Shown: piece after piece, positions 24,309 to 33,417 of the stretch | Numbering within the stretch: position 1 is the first letter of the stretch | Layout: every line of letters begins with the position of its first letter | DNA from: Paralteromonas sediminis | GTDB lineage: Bacteria; Pseudomonadota; Gammaproteobacteria; Enterobacterales; Alteromonadaceae | DNA length: 64,000 nt | Direction of reading: 5' to 3' | Assembly: GCF_003820355.1 (NCBI RefSeq) | Contig: NZ_RPOK01000002.1 | Location: 1 to 64,000, forward strand | Notes under the pieces: model-generated | What the model saw: the letters and a program-made list of their open reading frames with translations, nothing else | The model's database searches: none | What the model was told of the DNA's origin: nothing | Made by a program: the position numbers and the translations under genes

Positions 24309-25721
24309 ATGCATACGTCAGTAAACAGCGGATCCGAGTACAACAACTTACCTTTTATTCTCGCAATCAGTGTTATCGCGACATTAGGCGGCTTTCTATT
24401 TGGTTTTGATAGTGGCGTAATCAACGGTACCTTTGACGGACTGCAAAACACATTTCGGTCAGATGCATTCGGTACTGGCTTCGAAGTGGCCAGTATGCTG
24501 TTAGGATGTGCGGTTGGAGCTTTTACCGCTGGTCGTTTGGCTGACTATTACGGTCGCCGTAAAATGCTTATGGTTGCCGCTGTCTTTTTTATTGTCAGTG
24601 CATGGGGCTCTGGGGCGGCTGACACGTCTACAACCTTTGTAATCTTTCGCATTTTAGGTGGCTTTGCTGTCGGCGCTGCATCGGTAATGACGCCTGCTTA
24701 TATCAGTGAAATTGCCCCGGCAGCAATTCGTGGCAAGCTCGCAACATTACAGCAAATCGCGATTATATCAGGCCTGTTTATTGCGTTTTTGAGTAACTAC
24801 CTAATCGCTGATATTGCAGGAGGTTCAACGGCACAGTGGTATCTGGATTTTGAGGCCTGGCGCTGGATGTTTTGGGTGGAGCTTGTTCCTGCAACCTTAT
24901 TTTTAATTGGGTTGCTATTTATTCCTGAAAGCCCGCGCTTTTTAGTGATATCCAAACAGCAAGACAATGCCTTAGCGGTGCTAACTAAGCTGTATTCAAC
25001 ACGTGCAAAACAGGTTTACGATGACATTAAACTGTCTGTCTCGCAAAGCCATACTCCGGCTTTAAAGGATCTCTACGATAAACCACGTCGCCGTATTCGG
25101 CCCATATTATGGGTAGGCATTGGGCTGGCAACGTTTCAACAGCTAGTGGGGATTAATGTTGTTTTTTATTATGGCGCAGTATTGTGGCAAGCCGTGGGTT
25201 TTTCCGAGAGCCACGCTTTATTAATTAATGTAATAAGCGGTGCTGTGAGTATTGCAGCCTGTGTGTTAACTATTTTGTTGATCGACAAAATTGGCCGCAA
25301 GCCCATTATGATGATGGGCTCCATTGGGATGACGATCACATTGGCAACCATGGTTTTTGCTTTCGCGAACGCAGATGTTGCGACCGGTGGCAGCCTCGAT
25401 TTGGGTGATTATGGTACGTTAGCATTAGTAGCAGCTAATGCCTATGTGGTCATGTTTAACTTCTCTTGGGGGCCGGTAATGTGGGTGCTTCTTGGAGAAA
25501 TGTTTCCCAATCAAGTTCGTGGTGCAGGTTTGGCCGTTGCTGGCTTTTTCCAATGGGGCTCAAATTTTCTTATTACGCTGACTTTCCCACTGATGTTAGG
25601 CTCGATTGGTTTACTTGGCGCGTATGGATTTTATGCGTTCTGTGCAGGTGTCTCGGTCGTATTTGTCAGTAAGTATGTGTTTGAAACAAAGGGCAAGCGG
25701 CTTGAGGAGATGGCTGGGTAG
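24309..25721 (+). CDS. MFS sugar:proton symporter
   Basis: A 470-residue sugar-porter family MFS protein with about twelve helices. Signatures: GFDSGVINGT in helix 1, RLADYYGRRKML between helices 2 and 3, PESPRFL after helix 6, QQLVGINVVFYYG in helix 7 (sugar-binding QQxxGxN), DKIGRKPIM, and FETKGKRLEE at the end. AGAAGG lies before the ATG. Operon with the isomerase-like gene. The transported sugar cannot be told. Confidence 0.92.
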   Translation: MHTSVNSGSEYNNLPFILAISVIATLGGFLFGFDSGVINGTFDGLQNTFRSDAFGTGFEVASMLLGCAVGAFTAGRLADYYGRRKMLMVAAVFFIVSAWGSGAADTSTTFVIFRILGGFAVGAASVMTPAYISEIAPAAIRGKLATLQQIAIISGLFIAFLSNYLIADIAGGSTAQWYLDFEAWRWMFWVELVPATLFLIGLLFIPESPRFLVISKQQDNALAVLTKLYSTRAKQVYDDIKLSVSQSHTPALKDLYDKPRRRIRPILWVGIGLATFQQLVGINVVFYYGAVLWQAVGFSESHALLINVISGAVSIAACVLTILLIDKIGRKPIMMMGSIGMTITLATMVFAFANADVATGGSLDLGDYGTLALVAANAYVVMFNFSWGPVMWVLLGEMFPNQVRGAGLAVAGFFQWGSNFLITLTFPLMLGSIGLLGAYGFYAFCAGVSVVFVSKYVFETKGKRLEEMAG

Positions 25722-25752
25722 GTTGAAATACACTACGGAAATGGATAAAGAT

Positions 25753-25783
25753 GGAGCAGAAAAAGACTAACTGTTACTGCTCC
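25753..25783. terminator. hairpin between convergent genes
   Basis: GGAGCAG (25753-25759) pairs with CTGCTCC (25777-25783) across a 17-base loop, between the sugar transporter and the convergent PEP-CTERM-like gene. No T run follows, so its strength as a terminator is doubtful. Confidence 0.35.
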
Positions 25784-25800
25784 AACATTTAAAGGCTTGT

Positions 25801-26565
25801 TTATTTACGCCTTACACGCATTAGGCCCATACCCAACAATAACAAACCGACAGCCGCGGGTGCAGAGACTTCTGATGCTTCAAAGTCAAACGTTGTATTT
25901 TGCCCATCAATACCTAGGGTGAACGCATCGACAGCGACCTGTGAACCTGCAGCCCAGCCAGATCCGGCTTTGAACAAAACAGCACCAAAACTTGAATGTA
26001 GGCCTGCATTGGGGAAAGCATTCAAGATATCTGCAATCGAGCATGGCGCGCCAATACCGCATATCTGTGCTGATGCTGTGTCATTGGCAATGGGATTTCC
26101 GGTCATCCACCAACGCCCTGCAAGCGCATCCCACGTTTGCCACATGCCGTCTTGCACTTGATTATCATAATAGGGCTCATAGACTAACCGACCTTGCCAA
26201 TTGAGCGCGTTATCTGTTAAGTCATAATCAATATTAAACTGCAGTGCAGCACTTATTGTGTTATTTCCTACCGTGTTATAGGTGGAGTAATTGAGTGCTG
26301 TAAGTGCATCGAGTCTTACATCTGATAGGCCGAAACCAAGCACCATCCCAGAGGTGTTGGTGTCTAAGGTAAATTGTGCAGATCCTGTTCCTAATGGCGG
26401 TGTACCAGGACCAGAGACAAAATGAACACTGCCTCCGGGGCCACCCTCAGCAAATGGCACCCAACCGTTCATGTCGTCTGGAGTAACGGTAATAACGGCT
26501 GCGCTTGCAGATGTCATCCAGAAAAGAATAACCAAAAATAAACCTAACACTTTTTTGTTAATCAT
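25801..26565 (-). CDS. PEP-CTERM-like exported protein
   Basis: A 254-residue secreted protein: signal peptide (MINKKVLGLFLVILFWMTSASA), a beta-rich region with Gly/Ser/Thr/Asn, and a C-terminal sorting tail VSAPAAVGLLLLGMGLMRVRRK, which has the hydrophobic helix and basic end of PEP-CTERM signals though PEP itself is replaced by SAP. Of two adjacent ATGs, the second (26565) has AAGGA at the better spacing. Such proteins are processed by exosortase and placed at the surface; the exosortase is not in this window. Ligand or function unknown. Confidence 0.7.
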   Translation of the reverse strand: MINKKVLGLFLVILFWMTSASAAVITVTPDDMNGWVPFAEGGPGGSVHFVSGPGTPPLGTGSAQFTLDTNTSGMVLGFGLSDVRLDALTALNYSTYNTVGNNTISAALQFNIDYDLTDNALNWQGRLVYEPYYDNQVQDGMWQTWDALAGRWWMTGNPIANDTASAQICGIGAPCSIADILNAFPNAGLHSSFGAVLFKAGSGWAAGSQVAVDAFTLGIDGQNTTFDFEASEVSAPAAVGLLLLGMGLMRVRRK

Positions 26566-26899
26566 CATTTTCCTTACATATTTAACGTCTATGTAGAGCT
26601 TAGAAACAAAGCAAGATAGGTACCGGCTTTTAAAAAACAAATAGAAACAAGTAGATACACTCTAATGTGATTTTTGTGTTTAAAATTTGTAAAAAAATAA
26701 GACAGTTAATGTAAGTATAAAGTTGATTGAATGAACGTTTTATCCGATGCTTTGCATTGGCCTTACTCACAAAGTGTGATGGTAAGTAGGAAGTCGTTAT
26801 TGCTTGTGCCCTAGACTATTTCGCTTTCGCAATTTCACGACAAACCCTTCACAATTGACTTGTTAATGTGTCGAAAAATACAACAGATGGGCACATTAT
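26566..26899. other. divergent promoter region
   Basis: Separates the PEP-CTERM-like gene from the S41 peptidase operon. AT-rich, no open frame. A TTGACT at about 26857 could be a -35 box for the peptidase operon, but no convincing -10 was found at the expected spacing. Confidence 0.4.
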
Positions 26900-28363
26900 A
26901 TGAAGCGTGTAAGTATACTTTTAGTTTTGATATTGACGTTATCAGCATGTCAACAGCGTCATCTCGACATATTCCCTGAACTTTCTAATGAGGCTCTTCT
27001 TACCAAGCAGCTAACCGTAGAGCAGATGCATGATGATATTGATGCCTTTCTTGAAGGGGCGCTAACGCGTCATCCTGAAATTGAAGAATATGCTGATGTT
27101 CCATCGTTGAAAGCACAAGCTGAAAAGCTAAAAGCAAGTATAACGTCGCCGCTGACCCGTATTGCGTTTTATCGTGTTGTGGGCAAGTTGTCTCCGTTTT
27201 TTCAAGATGGTCATTCTTTCTTGATTTGGCCATATCAAGAGTTAAATCTTGCTCGCGACCAGGGGCATAAAACATTTCCTTTGTCGGTTACGGTTGGGCA
27301 AAACGGACAACTCCAACTAAAGCAGGCTTACAAAATAGGCGACCGCTCCATCCCTTCTTCTACTGAAATTCTTTCAATTAATGGTGTCGAGAGCGACCAG
27401 ATTTTGAGCACATTAAAGCAATATGTTGGAGGTGAAACCGAGCTACTGAGGGAACATGTTGTTGCCATGCGTTTTGGTATTGGTTTGTGGGCGTACTACG
27501 GCTGGTTGGACAGCTTCAATATCGAGTTGGAATTACCGGATGGAGCACAAAGCGTTTCTCTTCAAAAGGACGGACTATGGCCTGAAGCCGACGCACAGGC
27601 AACAGGTATGACAGCAAGCGAAGCAGGGAAAGATCATTATTACAAGCGGCTTTCTGAAGACGTGGGATTTATTTATCTTGCGCATTTTGATGTTGAACCT
27701 GATACGTTCGAAACCTTCATCGATGACACGTTTGCCACTCTTCGGGAGCAGAAAATCAAACATTTAATTATTGATGTACGTGATAATCCAGGTGGGAATA
27801 CTGATACAGTCACTTATTTAACAAAACATTTAGCGGACAAGCCTTTCAGAATGATTTCTAAACTGAAGGAAAAGCTAAATGAAGAAAATCGAGGCTGGTT
27901 CAATTACAAAGGAGAGGTAGGCGAAATATTACTCTCAGATTGGGATGATTGGGAAACCCCGGTAGCGGAAAATAAACGTTTTCACGGTAGCACCTATTTG
28001 CTGATTGGCCCAGTAACCTATTCAGCTTCCATTGTGTTGGCAACCACGCTAAAAGACAATGACATAGCAACGTTAGTCGGTAAAACAACAGGAGGCTTTG
28101 CGAATCAGTCTGCACAGGGTAACTTATTCAACTTGCCGCATTCTGAGCTAAGGGCCTACATCACAACGCGAATGTTGGTGAGACCAAACGGCGAACTTGC
28201 TCGCCAAGGTGTTGTGCCACACTATAATGTAAACGATTATGCGATAGCGCGCTGTCAGCAAGCTGATGGTAATAATGATCCTTCATTAGCGTTAATCGAT
28301 TTGCTTTTGAGTGGCGAGTTAGAAGAGTGTAAAAAGGTGGTCACACAAAGTGGAAAACAATAA
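26900..28363 (+). CDS. S41-family (tail-specific protease-like) peptidase lipoprotein
   Basis: A 487-residue lipoprotein (lipobox LILTLSAC, Cys at residue 16) with the C-terminal processing peptidase fold: GFIYLAHFDVE, HLIIDVRDNPGGNTDTV, and the nucleophile region TYSASIVLATTLKDN followed by LVGKTTGG, where the Ser of YSAS is the expected catalytic residue. No PDZ domain is obvious. Its 3' end overlaps the response regulator GTG start by 14 bases, so peptidase, regulator and kinase form one operon; regulated proteolysis in envelope signalling is a possible role (inference). Confidence 0.85.
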   Translation: MKRVSILLVLILTLSACQQRHLDIFPELSNEALLTKQLTVEQMHDDIDAFLEGALTRHPEIEEYADVPSLKAQAEKLKASITSPLTRIAFYRVVGKLSPFFQDGHSFLIWPYQELNLARDQGHKTFPLSVTVGQNGQLQLKQAYKIGDRSIPSSTEILSINGVESDQILSTLKQYVGGETELLREHVVAMRFGIGLWAYYGWLDSFNIELELPDGAQSVSLQKDGLWPEADAQATGMTASEAGKDHYYKRLSEDVGFIYLAHFDVEPDTFETFIDDTFATLREQKIKHLIIDVRDNPGGNTDTVTYLTKHLADKPFRMISKLKEKLNEENRGWFNYKGEVGEILLSDWDDWETPVAENKRFHGSTYLLIGPVTYSASIVLATTLKDNDIATLVGKTTGGFANQSAQGNLFNLPHSELRAYITTRMLVRPNGELARQGVVPHYNVNDYAIARCQQADGNNDPSLALIDLLLSGELEECKKVVTQSGKQ

Positions 28364-29033
28364 ATGTACCGTATTGGTTGTGGAGGATACACACGACATC
28401 GCTACGCAGTTGTGTGATTTTCTTGAAGGTAAAGCGTTTATTGTTGATTACGCAGAAACGGGCGGACAAGCTATTCAATTGGCCGCCCAAAACCGGTATG
28501 ACGTCATCATTTTGGATTTAATGTTGCCAGACATAGACGGTACGCAGGTGTGTAAACACATAAAGCAAACCAGTGACACAGCTATACCCATATTAATGTT
28601 AACTGCGCGCGATAGCATTGAACACAAAGTGCAGGGCTTTGGCGTGGGTGCCGATGATTATTTAACAAAGCCTTTTGTACTTGAAGAGGTGTACTTAAGG
28701 TGCGTTGCCCTCACTAAACGCCACCGGCTTCACAAGTCAAAAGTAATAGAGTTGGGGGATCTTAAAATTAATGTGAGTACCAAAGAAGTTGAACGTCAAA
28801 ATCGCGCCATCACGCTATCGACAAAAGATTTTCAAATATTGAGTTTATTGGCTGAGGCTTATCCCAGCGCTGTCAGTAAACGAGAGCTAGTTGAAAAGGT
28901 GTGGGGCTCAGACGCGCCAGAAACTGATGCAGTAAGGAGTCATATGTATACCTTGAGAAATGCCATTGATAAACCCTTTGCAACTTCGATGATAAAGACG
29001 GTCCACGGGATTGGCTTTAGGCTCGTGGTTTAA
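28350..29033 (+). CDS. OmpR-family response regulator
   Basis: A 227-residue two-domain regulator: receiver (VLVVEDTHDI, phospho-acceptor in VIILDLMLPDIDG, switch LMLTAR, conserved Lys in YLTKPF) and winged-helix DNA-binding domain (IELGDLKINVSTKEVERQN...SKRELVEKVWG...RSHMYTLRNAID). GTG start with AAAGGTGG upstream. Partner of the histidine kinase that begins 18 bases later. Confidence 0.93.
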   Translation: MENNKCTVLVVEDTHDIATQLCDFLEGKAFIVDYAETGGQAIQLAAQNRYDVIILDLMLPDIDGTQVCKHIKQTSDTAIPILMLTARDSIEHKVQGFGVGADDYLTKPFVLEEVYLRCVALTKRHRLHKSKVIELGDLKINVSTKEVERQNRAITLSTKDFQILSLLAEAYPSAVSKRELVEKVWGSDAPETDAVRSHMYTLRNAIDKPFATSMIKTVHGIGFRLVV

Positions 29034-29050
29034 GGTCAACCTGAAGTTTG

Positions 29051-30352
29051 ATGAAAGTTAACACCAGCACCCGAATTTCTTACGCTATTACCAAGCTAGT
29101 GCTCGCAGTTGCCCTTACCTTAACATTTTTATATAGCGTATTTGTGCTGGGATACTCTTGGGTAATTGAAGACAATATTTTCAACCGCTTAGTGGCTCAG
29201 CAAGTTACCGCAATTAAGCGCAACTACGACATGACAGGCATTGCTGATGTCTCCAAAGGGCAAATATACCAGTTGCATCAGGGGTGGGATGCCGTACCAA
29301 CGTCCATACGGCAAATGTATAGTGAAGAACCACATCGTGTTGAATATACGCTCGAAAATGGAAAAACCTATCACTTGGCACACTTTTACCTTGGCAATGA
29401 CGAGTTTGTTTTATTGGCCGATGTGGAAGGTTTTGAAGTTAGTCGAGATTATTTGTCAGGTATTCTGATTTCGTTACTGGGTGTGAGTTTATTTTCTTGT
29501 GCTTGTGTCATGTTGCTCGGCTGGCGAATGGGCCGTCGAATCGCAAAGCCCATAGAAGCCTTAGCCGGGGAAGTAAAAACACTACATAGTGACCAGCAAA
29601 ATTCGGTAACGGAATTAATTACCACTACGCAGATCAACGAAGTGAGTGCGCTGGCAAAAGCCATTAACGATAGCTTTACTCAACTTAATAATGCACTTAC
29701 CCGGGAAATCCATTTTACCAAAGATATTAGTCATGAAATAAGAACACCTATCAGTGTATTACAAAATGCGCTGAGTCAGAGTATTCAAGGAGAAGTGAAC
29801 GCAGAGCATGGCGCCAATACTGTTTGTTTTTCAGCGCAATCTGTTCAGCAGATGAAAAACGCTACGGAACAGCTGGCTCAGACTACCCATATACTGCTGG
29901 CATTAGCGAGAAATGAATCGTCGATTAGAGAGTCTTTGTCGCTTAATCAAGTGATAGAAAAATGTGTATTAAGCCACTTCGGTTTAAATCATACTCAAAA
30001 AGGTGAATCACTTGAGCTCGATATCTCTCTGCCCCATGAAGATATCGTCATCAATGCCAACCGAAATCTGCTAGAAATACTGGTCAATAATTTATTGTCA
30101 AATATTGTTGCCCATGCCACTGGGAATCGAGTCGACCTTCAATTAGTAGAGCGATGTTTGACGTTAACTAACCAGTATGAACAAGACTTACCCGACAATT
30201 TACTTTTCAGCGGTAGTAAGGGACAGGACAGTACCGGAATAGGGCAGGGCCTAAGCTTGGTAAAGCGCATTTGCGACGCTTGTGGCTGGGGTGTCAATGT
30301 GCAAGTGAATACTGAAATGCAGTATTTCACTGTCATCATTGATTTTCATTGA
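29051..30352 (+). CDS. sensor histidine kinase
   Basis: A 433-residue inner-membrane kinase with two transmembrane helices (KLVLAVALTLTFLYSVFVLGYSWV and LSGILISLLGVSLFSCACVMLLGW) around a periplasmic sensor of about 100 residues, a HAMP linker, the H-box FTKDISHEIRTPISVL and an ATP-binding domain (N-box INANRNLLEILVNNLLSNI, G-box SKGQDSTGIGQGLSLV). Forms a pair with the upstream OmpR-type regulator and an operon with the S41 peptidase. Signal unknown. Confidence 0.92.
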   Translation: MKVNTSTRISYAITKLVLAVALTLTFLYSVFVLGYSWVIEDNIFNRLVAQQVTAIKRNYDMTGIADVSKGQIYQLHQGWDAVPTSIRQMYSEEPHRVEYTLENGKTYHLAHFYLGNDEFVLLADVEGFEVSRDYLSGILISLLGVSLFSCACVMLLGWRMGRRIAKPIEALAGEVKTLHSDQQNSVTELITTTQINEVSALAKAINDSFTQLNNALTREIHFTKDISHEIRTPISVLQNALSQSIQGEVNAEHGANTVCFSAQSVQQMKNATEQLAQTTHILLALARNESSIRESLSLNQVIEKCVLSHFGLNHTQKGESLELDISLPHEDIVINANRNLLEILVNNLLSNIVAHATGNRVDLQLVERCLTLTNQYEQDLPDNLLFSGSKGQDSTGIGQGLSLVKRICDACGWGVNVQVNTEMQYFTVIIDFH

Positions 30353-30442
30353 TAGCATGCATTTTTCTTAGAATTTGCTTCTTTTCTTCACAAAAGCGCG
30401 ACACCCTGTAGCTTACCATTTTGTTCATCATTGAGGAGAAAT

Positions 30443-31582
30443 ATGATGAACAAAATTGTAACCCTGATATTGCTATTGACGCTGTTCCTGTCGGATGTGA
30501 TTTTGAATGGGATGGCATTTGCTGATTCCACTTCTAAAAAGGGGGGAACGGCAAAGAGAGTCGCCATGTTGATTTCTGGTCATGGGAATGTTGATGAGAC
30601 CTTGTCCTACGATTTAGAAGAACTGGTTCAAAGCTATTTAATCTTCCACCGTAACCAAATAGACATTGACATCGTCACGCCAAATGGTGGTCCTGTTCCT
30701 GTTAAAAGCAACAAAGATGACGTGCCATATGTGTCAACTTTCAAAAAAGATACCAATGCACTGGCAATGCTTGCAAATACACTGTCAGCAGAACAAGCCA
30801 GTCAACGTCACTATGATGCCTTGTTCATTGTGGGCGGCGATGGTGCGGTGTTTGACTTACCCTTCGATCAAAATACCCAAAAGTGGATAACCACCTTTGC
30901 TCACGGAGGCAAGCCGATAGCTGCTGTATGTCACGGGCCTGCTGCCTTAGTCGATGTAAAAATGCACGACGGGAGTTATTTTGTTGCCAACAAGCTCGTC
31001 AACAGTTTTACCTTTGTTGAAGATCACGCATTTAAAAAAGAGAACATTGAGAAATACCCACTGATAACGCAAACAGAATTGGAAAAAAGAGGCGCGCGTT
31101 TTGTCGCAAACCGTCCTATGTTGCCTTTTGTTGCCATCGATGAAAACTTGATCACTGCACAAAATCCAACGTCAGTTGCAAAGGCGGCTGAGACATTACT
31201 ACTTGCCATGGGTATTCAACCTGTTGCGCGCCAAGCTTATAAGGATGAAGCGTCGATGGAGCTCATTGCGAAGGCGCGTAACATGGGAGTGTCGCACATT
31301 GACTTTGCCATGCTTCATACGCCAGAGCGTTACGATATGATGTATCTTGCACTATACGGCTTATACGCCTTTCCATTAGCAGAAACTGAGCAAGACAAAA
31401 CTATTGAGCTTCAAATCATGGAGAAGATAGGCGAGTATTTTAAACACCCGCAATATGCCACGCATATGATAAATACATTCCTGAATGCCGGTGATCGTGA
31501 AAAAGCCAAGTTTCATTTTGAGTTGGCAAAGCAGCAGTTCACTGACTTCTCATTGCCTGAGGCAATAAGTAATAAGCTTTGA
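30443..31582 (+). CDS. exported DJ-1/PfpI-family protein with C-terminal extension
   Basis: A 379-residue protein. A signal peptide (IVTLILLLTLFLSDVILNGMAFA) precedes a class I glutamine-amidotransferase-like DJ-1/PfpI domain (about 35-235): the nucleophile elbow is PIAAVCHGPAALVDV, with the D-x-x-x-V-G-G-D-G-A strand before it. Relatives are chaperones, glyoxalases or amidases. After residue 245 comes a helical extension of about 130 residues (MGVSHIDFAMLHTPERYDMMYLALYGLYAF) not typical for the family. GAGGAG upstream supports ATG 30443. Function in the periplasm unknown. Confidence 0.8.
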   Translation: MMNKIVTLILLLTLFLSDVILNGMAFADSTSKKGGTAKRVAMLISGHGNVDETLSYDLEELVQSYLIFHRNQIDIDIVTPNGGPVPVKSNKDDVPYVSTFKKDTNALAMLANTLSAEQASQRHYDALFIVGGDGAVFDLPFDQNTQKWITTFAHGGKPIAAVCHGPAALVDVKMHDGSYFVANKLVNSFTFVEDHAFKKENIEKYPLITQTELEKRGARFVANRPMLPFVAIDENLITAQNPTSVAKAAETLLLAMGIQPVARQAYKDEASMELIAKARNMGVSHIDFAMLHTPERYDMMYLALYGLYAFPLAETEQDKTIELQIMEKIGEYFKHPQYATHMINTFLNAGDREKAKFHFELAKQQFTDFSLPEAISNKL

Positions 31583-31590
31583 ATATTTGT

Positions 31591-31621
31591 GGGCAATGAC
31601 TACGCGCAAACGTCATTGCCC
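31591..31621 (+). terminator. perfect hairpin after DJ-1-like gene
   Basis: GGGCAATGAC (31591-31600) and GTCATTGCCC (31612-31621) are perfect inverse copies around an 11-base loop, nine bases after the DJ-1-like stop. It is followed by CTCGTTAC, not a T run, so it could be a terminator of moderate strength or an mRNA-stabilising stem. Confidence 0.55.
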
Positions 31622-31643
31622 TCGTTACTAAAAAGGTGTTTTT

Positions 31644-32105
31644 ATGATGCACTTAACGAGGTTTACAACAGTAATACTACTATTTGTTTTACCCTCAATC
31701 TCATGGGCATCGAGTTGCCCGTCCAGTTGTCAATTAGACCAAATAAAAACCTATTTTTCCGCTTTGGATAAAATAAGCCGACATGGTTCAACTATTGAAG
31801 ACGTTGATGCCTTTTTGGCGTTGATGCACAGCGACGTCAATTATGTTCATGTGGAATACCACGCCAATTTTGATAAAGCATCATGGCGAAAAGCGTTTAT
31901 TCGTAATCTTGAAAGAGGGGCATATCAAAATACAGAGAAACATGAGAAGCGCATTATCAAGCGTATTTTTGGTAAAAATCACGTTGCGATTGAATATGCC
32001 CATGGCGTAGTACTTGAAAATGGCAGCTGGCAGCCCACGGAGCCTTTATTGGTTTTATTTGGGTTCAAAGACGGAAAAATATCGCTAGTAAAAGAGTTAT
32101 GGTGA
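31644..32105 (+). CDS. exported NTF2/SnoaL-like protein
   Basis: A 153-residue protein with a signal peptide (RFTTVILLFVLPSISWAS) and a cystatin-like NTF2/SnoaL fold: IKTYFSALDKI...DVDAFLALMHSDVNYVHVEY and ...HVAIEYAHGVVLENG...LLVLFGFKDGKISLVKELW. Two cysteines follow the signal (SCPSSC). Role unknown; it may follow the DJ-1-like gene in one unit across the hairpin. Confidence 0.75.
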   Translation: MMHLTRFTTVILLFVLPSISWASSCPSSCQLDQIKTYFSALDKISRHGSTIEDVDAFLALMHSDVNYVHVEYHANFDKASWRKAFIRNLERGAYQNTEKHEKRIIKRIFGKNHVAIEYAHGVVLENGSWQPTEPLLVLFGFKDGKISLVKELW

Positions 32106-32145
32106 TAGCATGGCGCGCTTGTGGCCAATGCAAAGCTAATTTTTG

Positions 32146-32304
32146 ATGCTTCTTACACGTTTGAAGGCAATGAAAGTTCACAAAATTGCATCGCAAAGTG
32201 CTGAAGACGCTAGTAAGCTCAAAGGATTGTTGCCTAGAAACATGATGCGAATTTTAGACAATTATAATCATATACGTGAGCAGCCATTGGTATTTTTTTG
32301 CTGA
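32146..32304 (+). pseudogene. possible 52-residue ORF or remnant
   Basis: Between the NTF2-like gene and the convergent GntR gene, an open frame reads MLLTRLKAMKVHKIASQSAE...KGLLPRNMMRILDNYNH...FFC. No ribosome site is visible and no family is recognised. It looks protein-like enough to be a remnant but may be chance. Confidence 0.25.
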
Positions 32305-32397
32305 ATAAGTGTCGCTGTGCTTTAACTTTGTTGGTTTACCTTAGATGCCTTTTTTGTGTCATTGCAGTGCACAAATATTGATTAAAGGCAAAGTAAG

Positions 32398-33093
32398 CTA
32401 TGACTTGCTTCTTACAATAAGGCTTTGGTTGATCAATTTCTCGTCAGTAAGAATAGCGTTCATAATTGTTTCTTCTGTTTGTGTAAGCAAATCCAAAACG
32501 GTCGCTTTAACATGGGCTGTATCTCTGCTTTGCATCGCTTCAAAAATTTTAAGGTGTTGATCCTGGGAAAAAGGGAAGGCTGCCTTTGATTTGATATAAA
32601 TCCAATACACCCGCATAGCGATATACTCTAGCTGTTGTACAAAGTCGACCATAAGCGGGAATTCTGAATGCCTCGCAATGATGAGATTAAGGTCTTTATT
32701 TACTTTTAATTTTTGTAATGCGATGTCGTCATTTTCTACCTCCAACTCTTCATGCAGCATGCTGGCTAACTCACTAATTTCATCTATATTTACGTTTGAA
32801 GCAGCGATCCCAAAAACACTCGGTATCAGCATTTTACGCAGTAGAAAGTTTTGTCTTATATCATGCAATCTCAACGGCGAGACTTTGGTTATCCGTGGTG
32901 AAACATCAACCAGTATTTGCTTTGAAATTAATCGTTCCATTAAATTTCGTGAAATTGAGCGACTAATTCCATAGCTTTCATTGAGAATACTTTCCGACAC
33001 TTTTTGTTCAGGCGCCAGCGTTTGCGTGACTATCGCATCCATAATTTTCTCAAAAGCATTATCTATATCATTGATTACGTCTTGCTTTTTCAT
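32398..33093 (-). CDS. GntR-family (FadR/FCD) transcriptional regulator
   Basis: A 231-residue regulator: GntR winged HTH (AFEKIMDAIVTQTLAPEQKVSESILNESYGISRSISRNLMERLISKQIL) and an all-helical FCD effector domain. In the FCD domain metal-binding-type residues can be read around VNKDLNLIIARHSEFPLMV. GGGAGAG precedes the ATG. It is divergent from the hydrolase/VanX fusion gene, 324 bases away, and is the obvious candidate regulator of the D-amino-acid cluster. FCD regulators usually respond to small organic acids or amino acids. Confidence 0.88.
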   Translation of the reverse strand: MKKQDVINDIDNAFEKIMDAIVTQTLAPEQKVSESILNESYGISRSISRNLMERLISKQILVDVSPRITKVSPLRLHDIRQNFLLRKMLIPSVFGIAASNVNIDEISELASMLHEELEVENDDIALQKLKVNKDLNLIIARHSEFPLMVDFVQQLEYIAMRVYWIYIKSKAAFPFSQDQHLKIFEAMQSRDTAHVKATVLDLLTQTEETIMNAILTDEKLINQSLIVRSKS

Positions 33094-33195
33094 TACTGCT
33101 CGCTCTCCCAGTTTTCAAAGACCCTAATCTAATCGCATTAAATTAGCAATATTAGCCATTTAAATCCCGGTTAAAGCTTATCAAAATATAATTAA

Positions 33196-33223
33196 TACAG
33201 CCATAAAATAAAATAAGGCTGTA
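33196..33223. promoter_or_regulatory. inverted repeat in GntR/cluster divergent region
   Basis: TACAGCC (33196-33202) and GGCTGTA (33217-33223) form a perfect 7-base inverted repeat with an AT-only spacer of 14 bases, between the GntR gene and the cluster it faces. A candidate operator or promoter-overlapping site. The rest of 33094-33417 has no gene, only a 20-codon open frame at 33254-33316. Confidence 0.4.
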
Positions 33224-33417
33224 CAAAATTGATTTTACTGTCTAACCTTAAAATGAAATATGCAATGAAACAGAGTGAAGATCGTGTTGAAGAAGCGGTT
33301 CAGCTCATTGATTAAACAATAGAATAGGGTGCGCAATGCTAGTTAACGGACTCGTATCCACACTGGAATTGATTGGTTGCCTCACAATTTACTCAGCCAG
33401 CTAGACGAGTAGGAACA

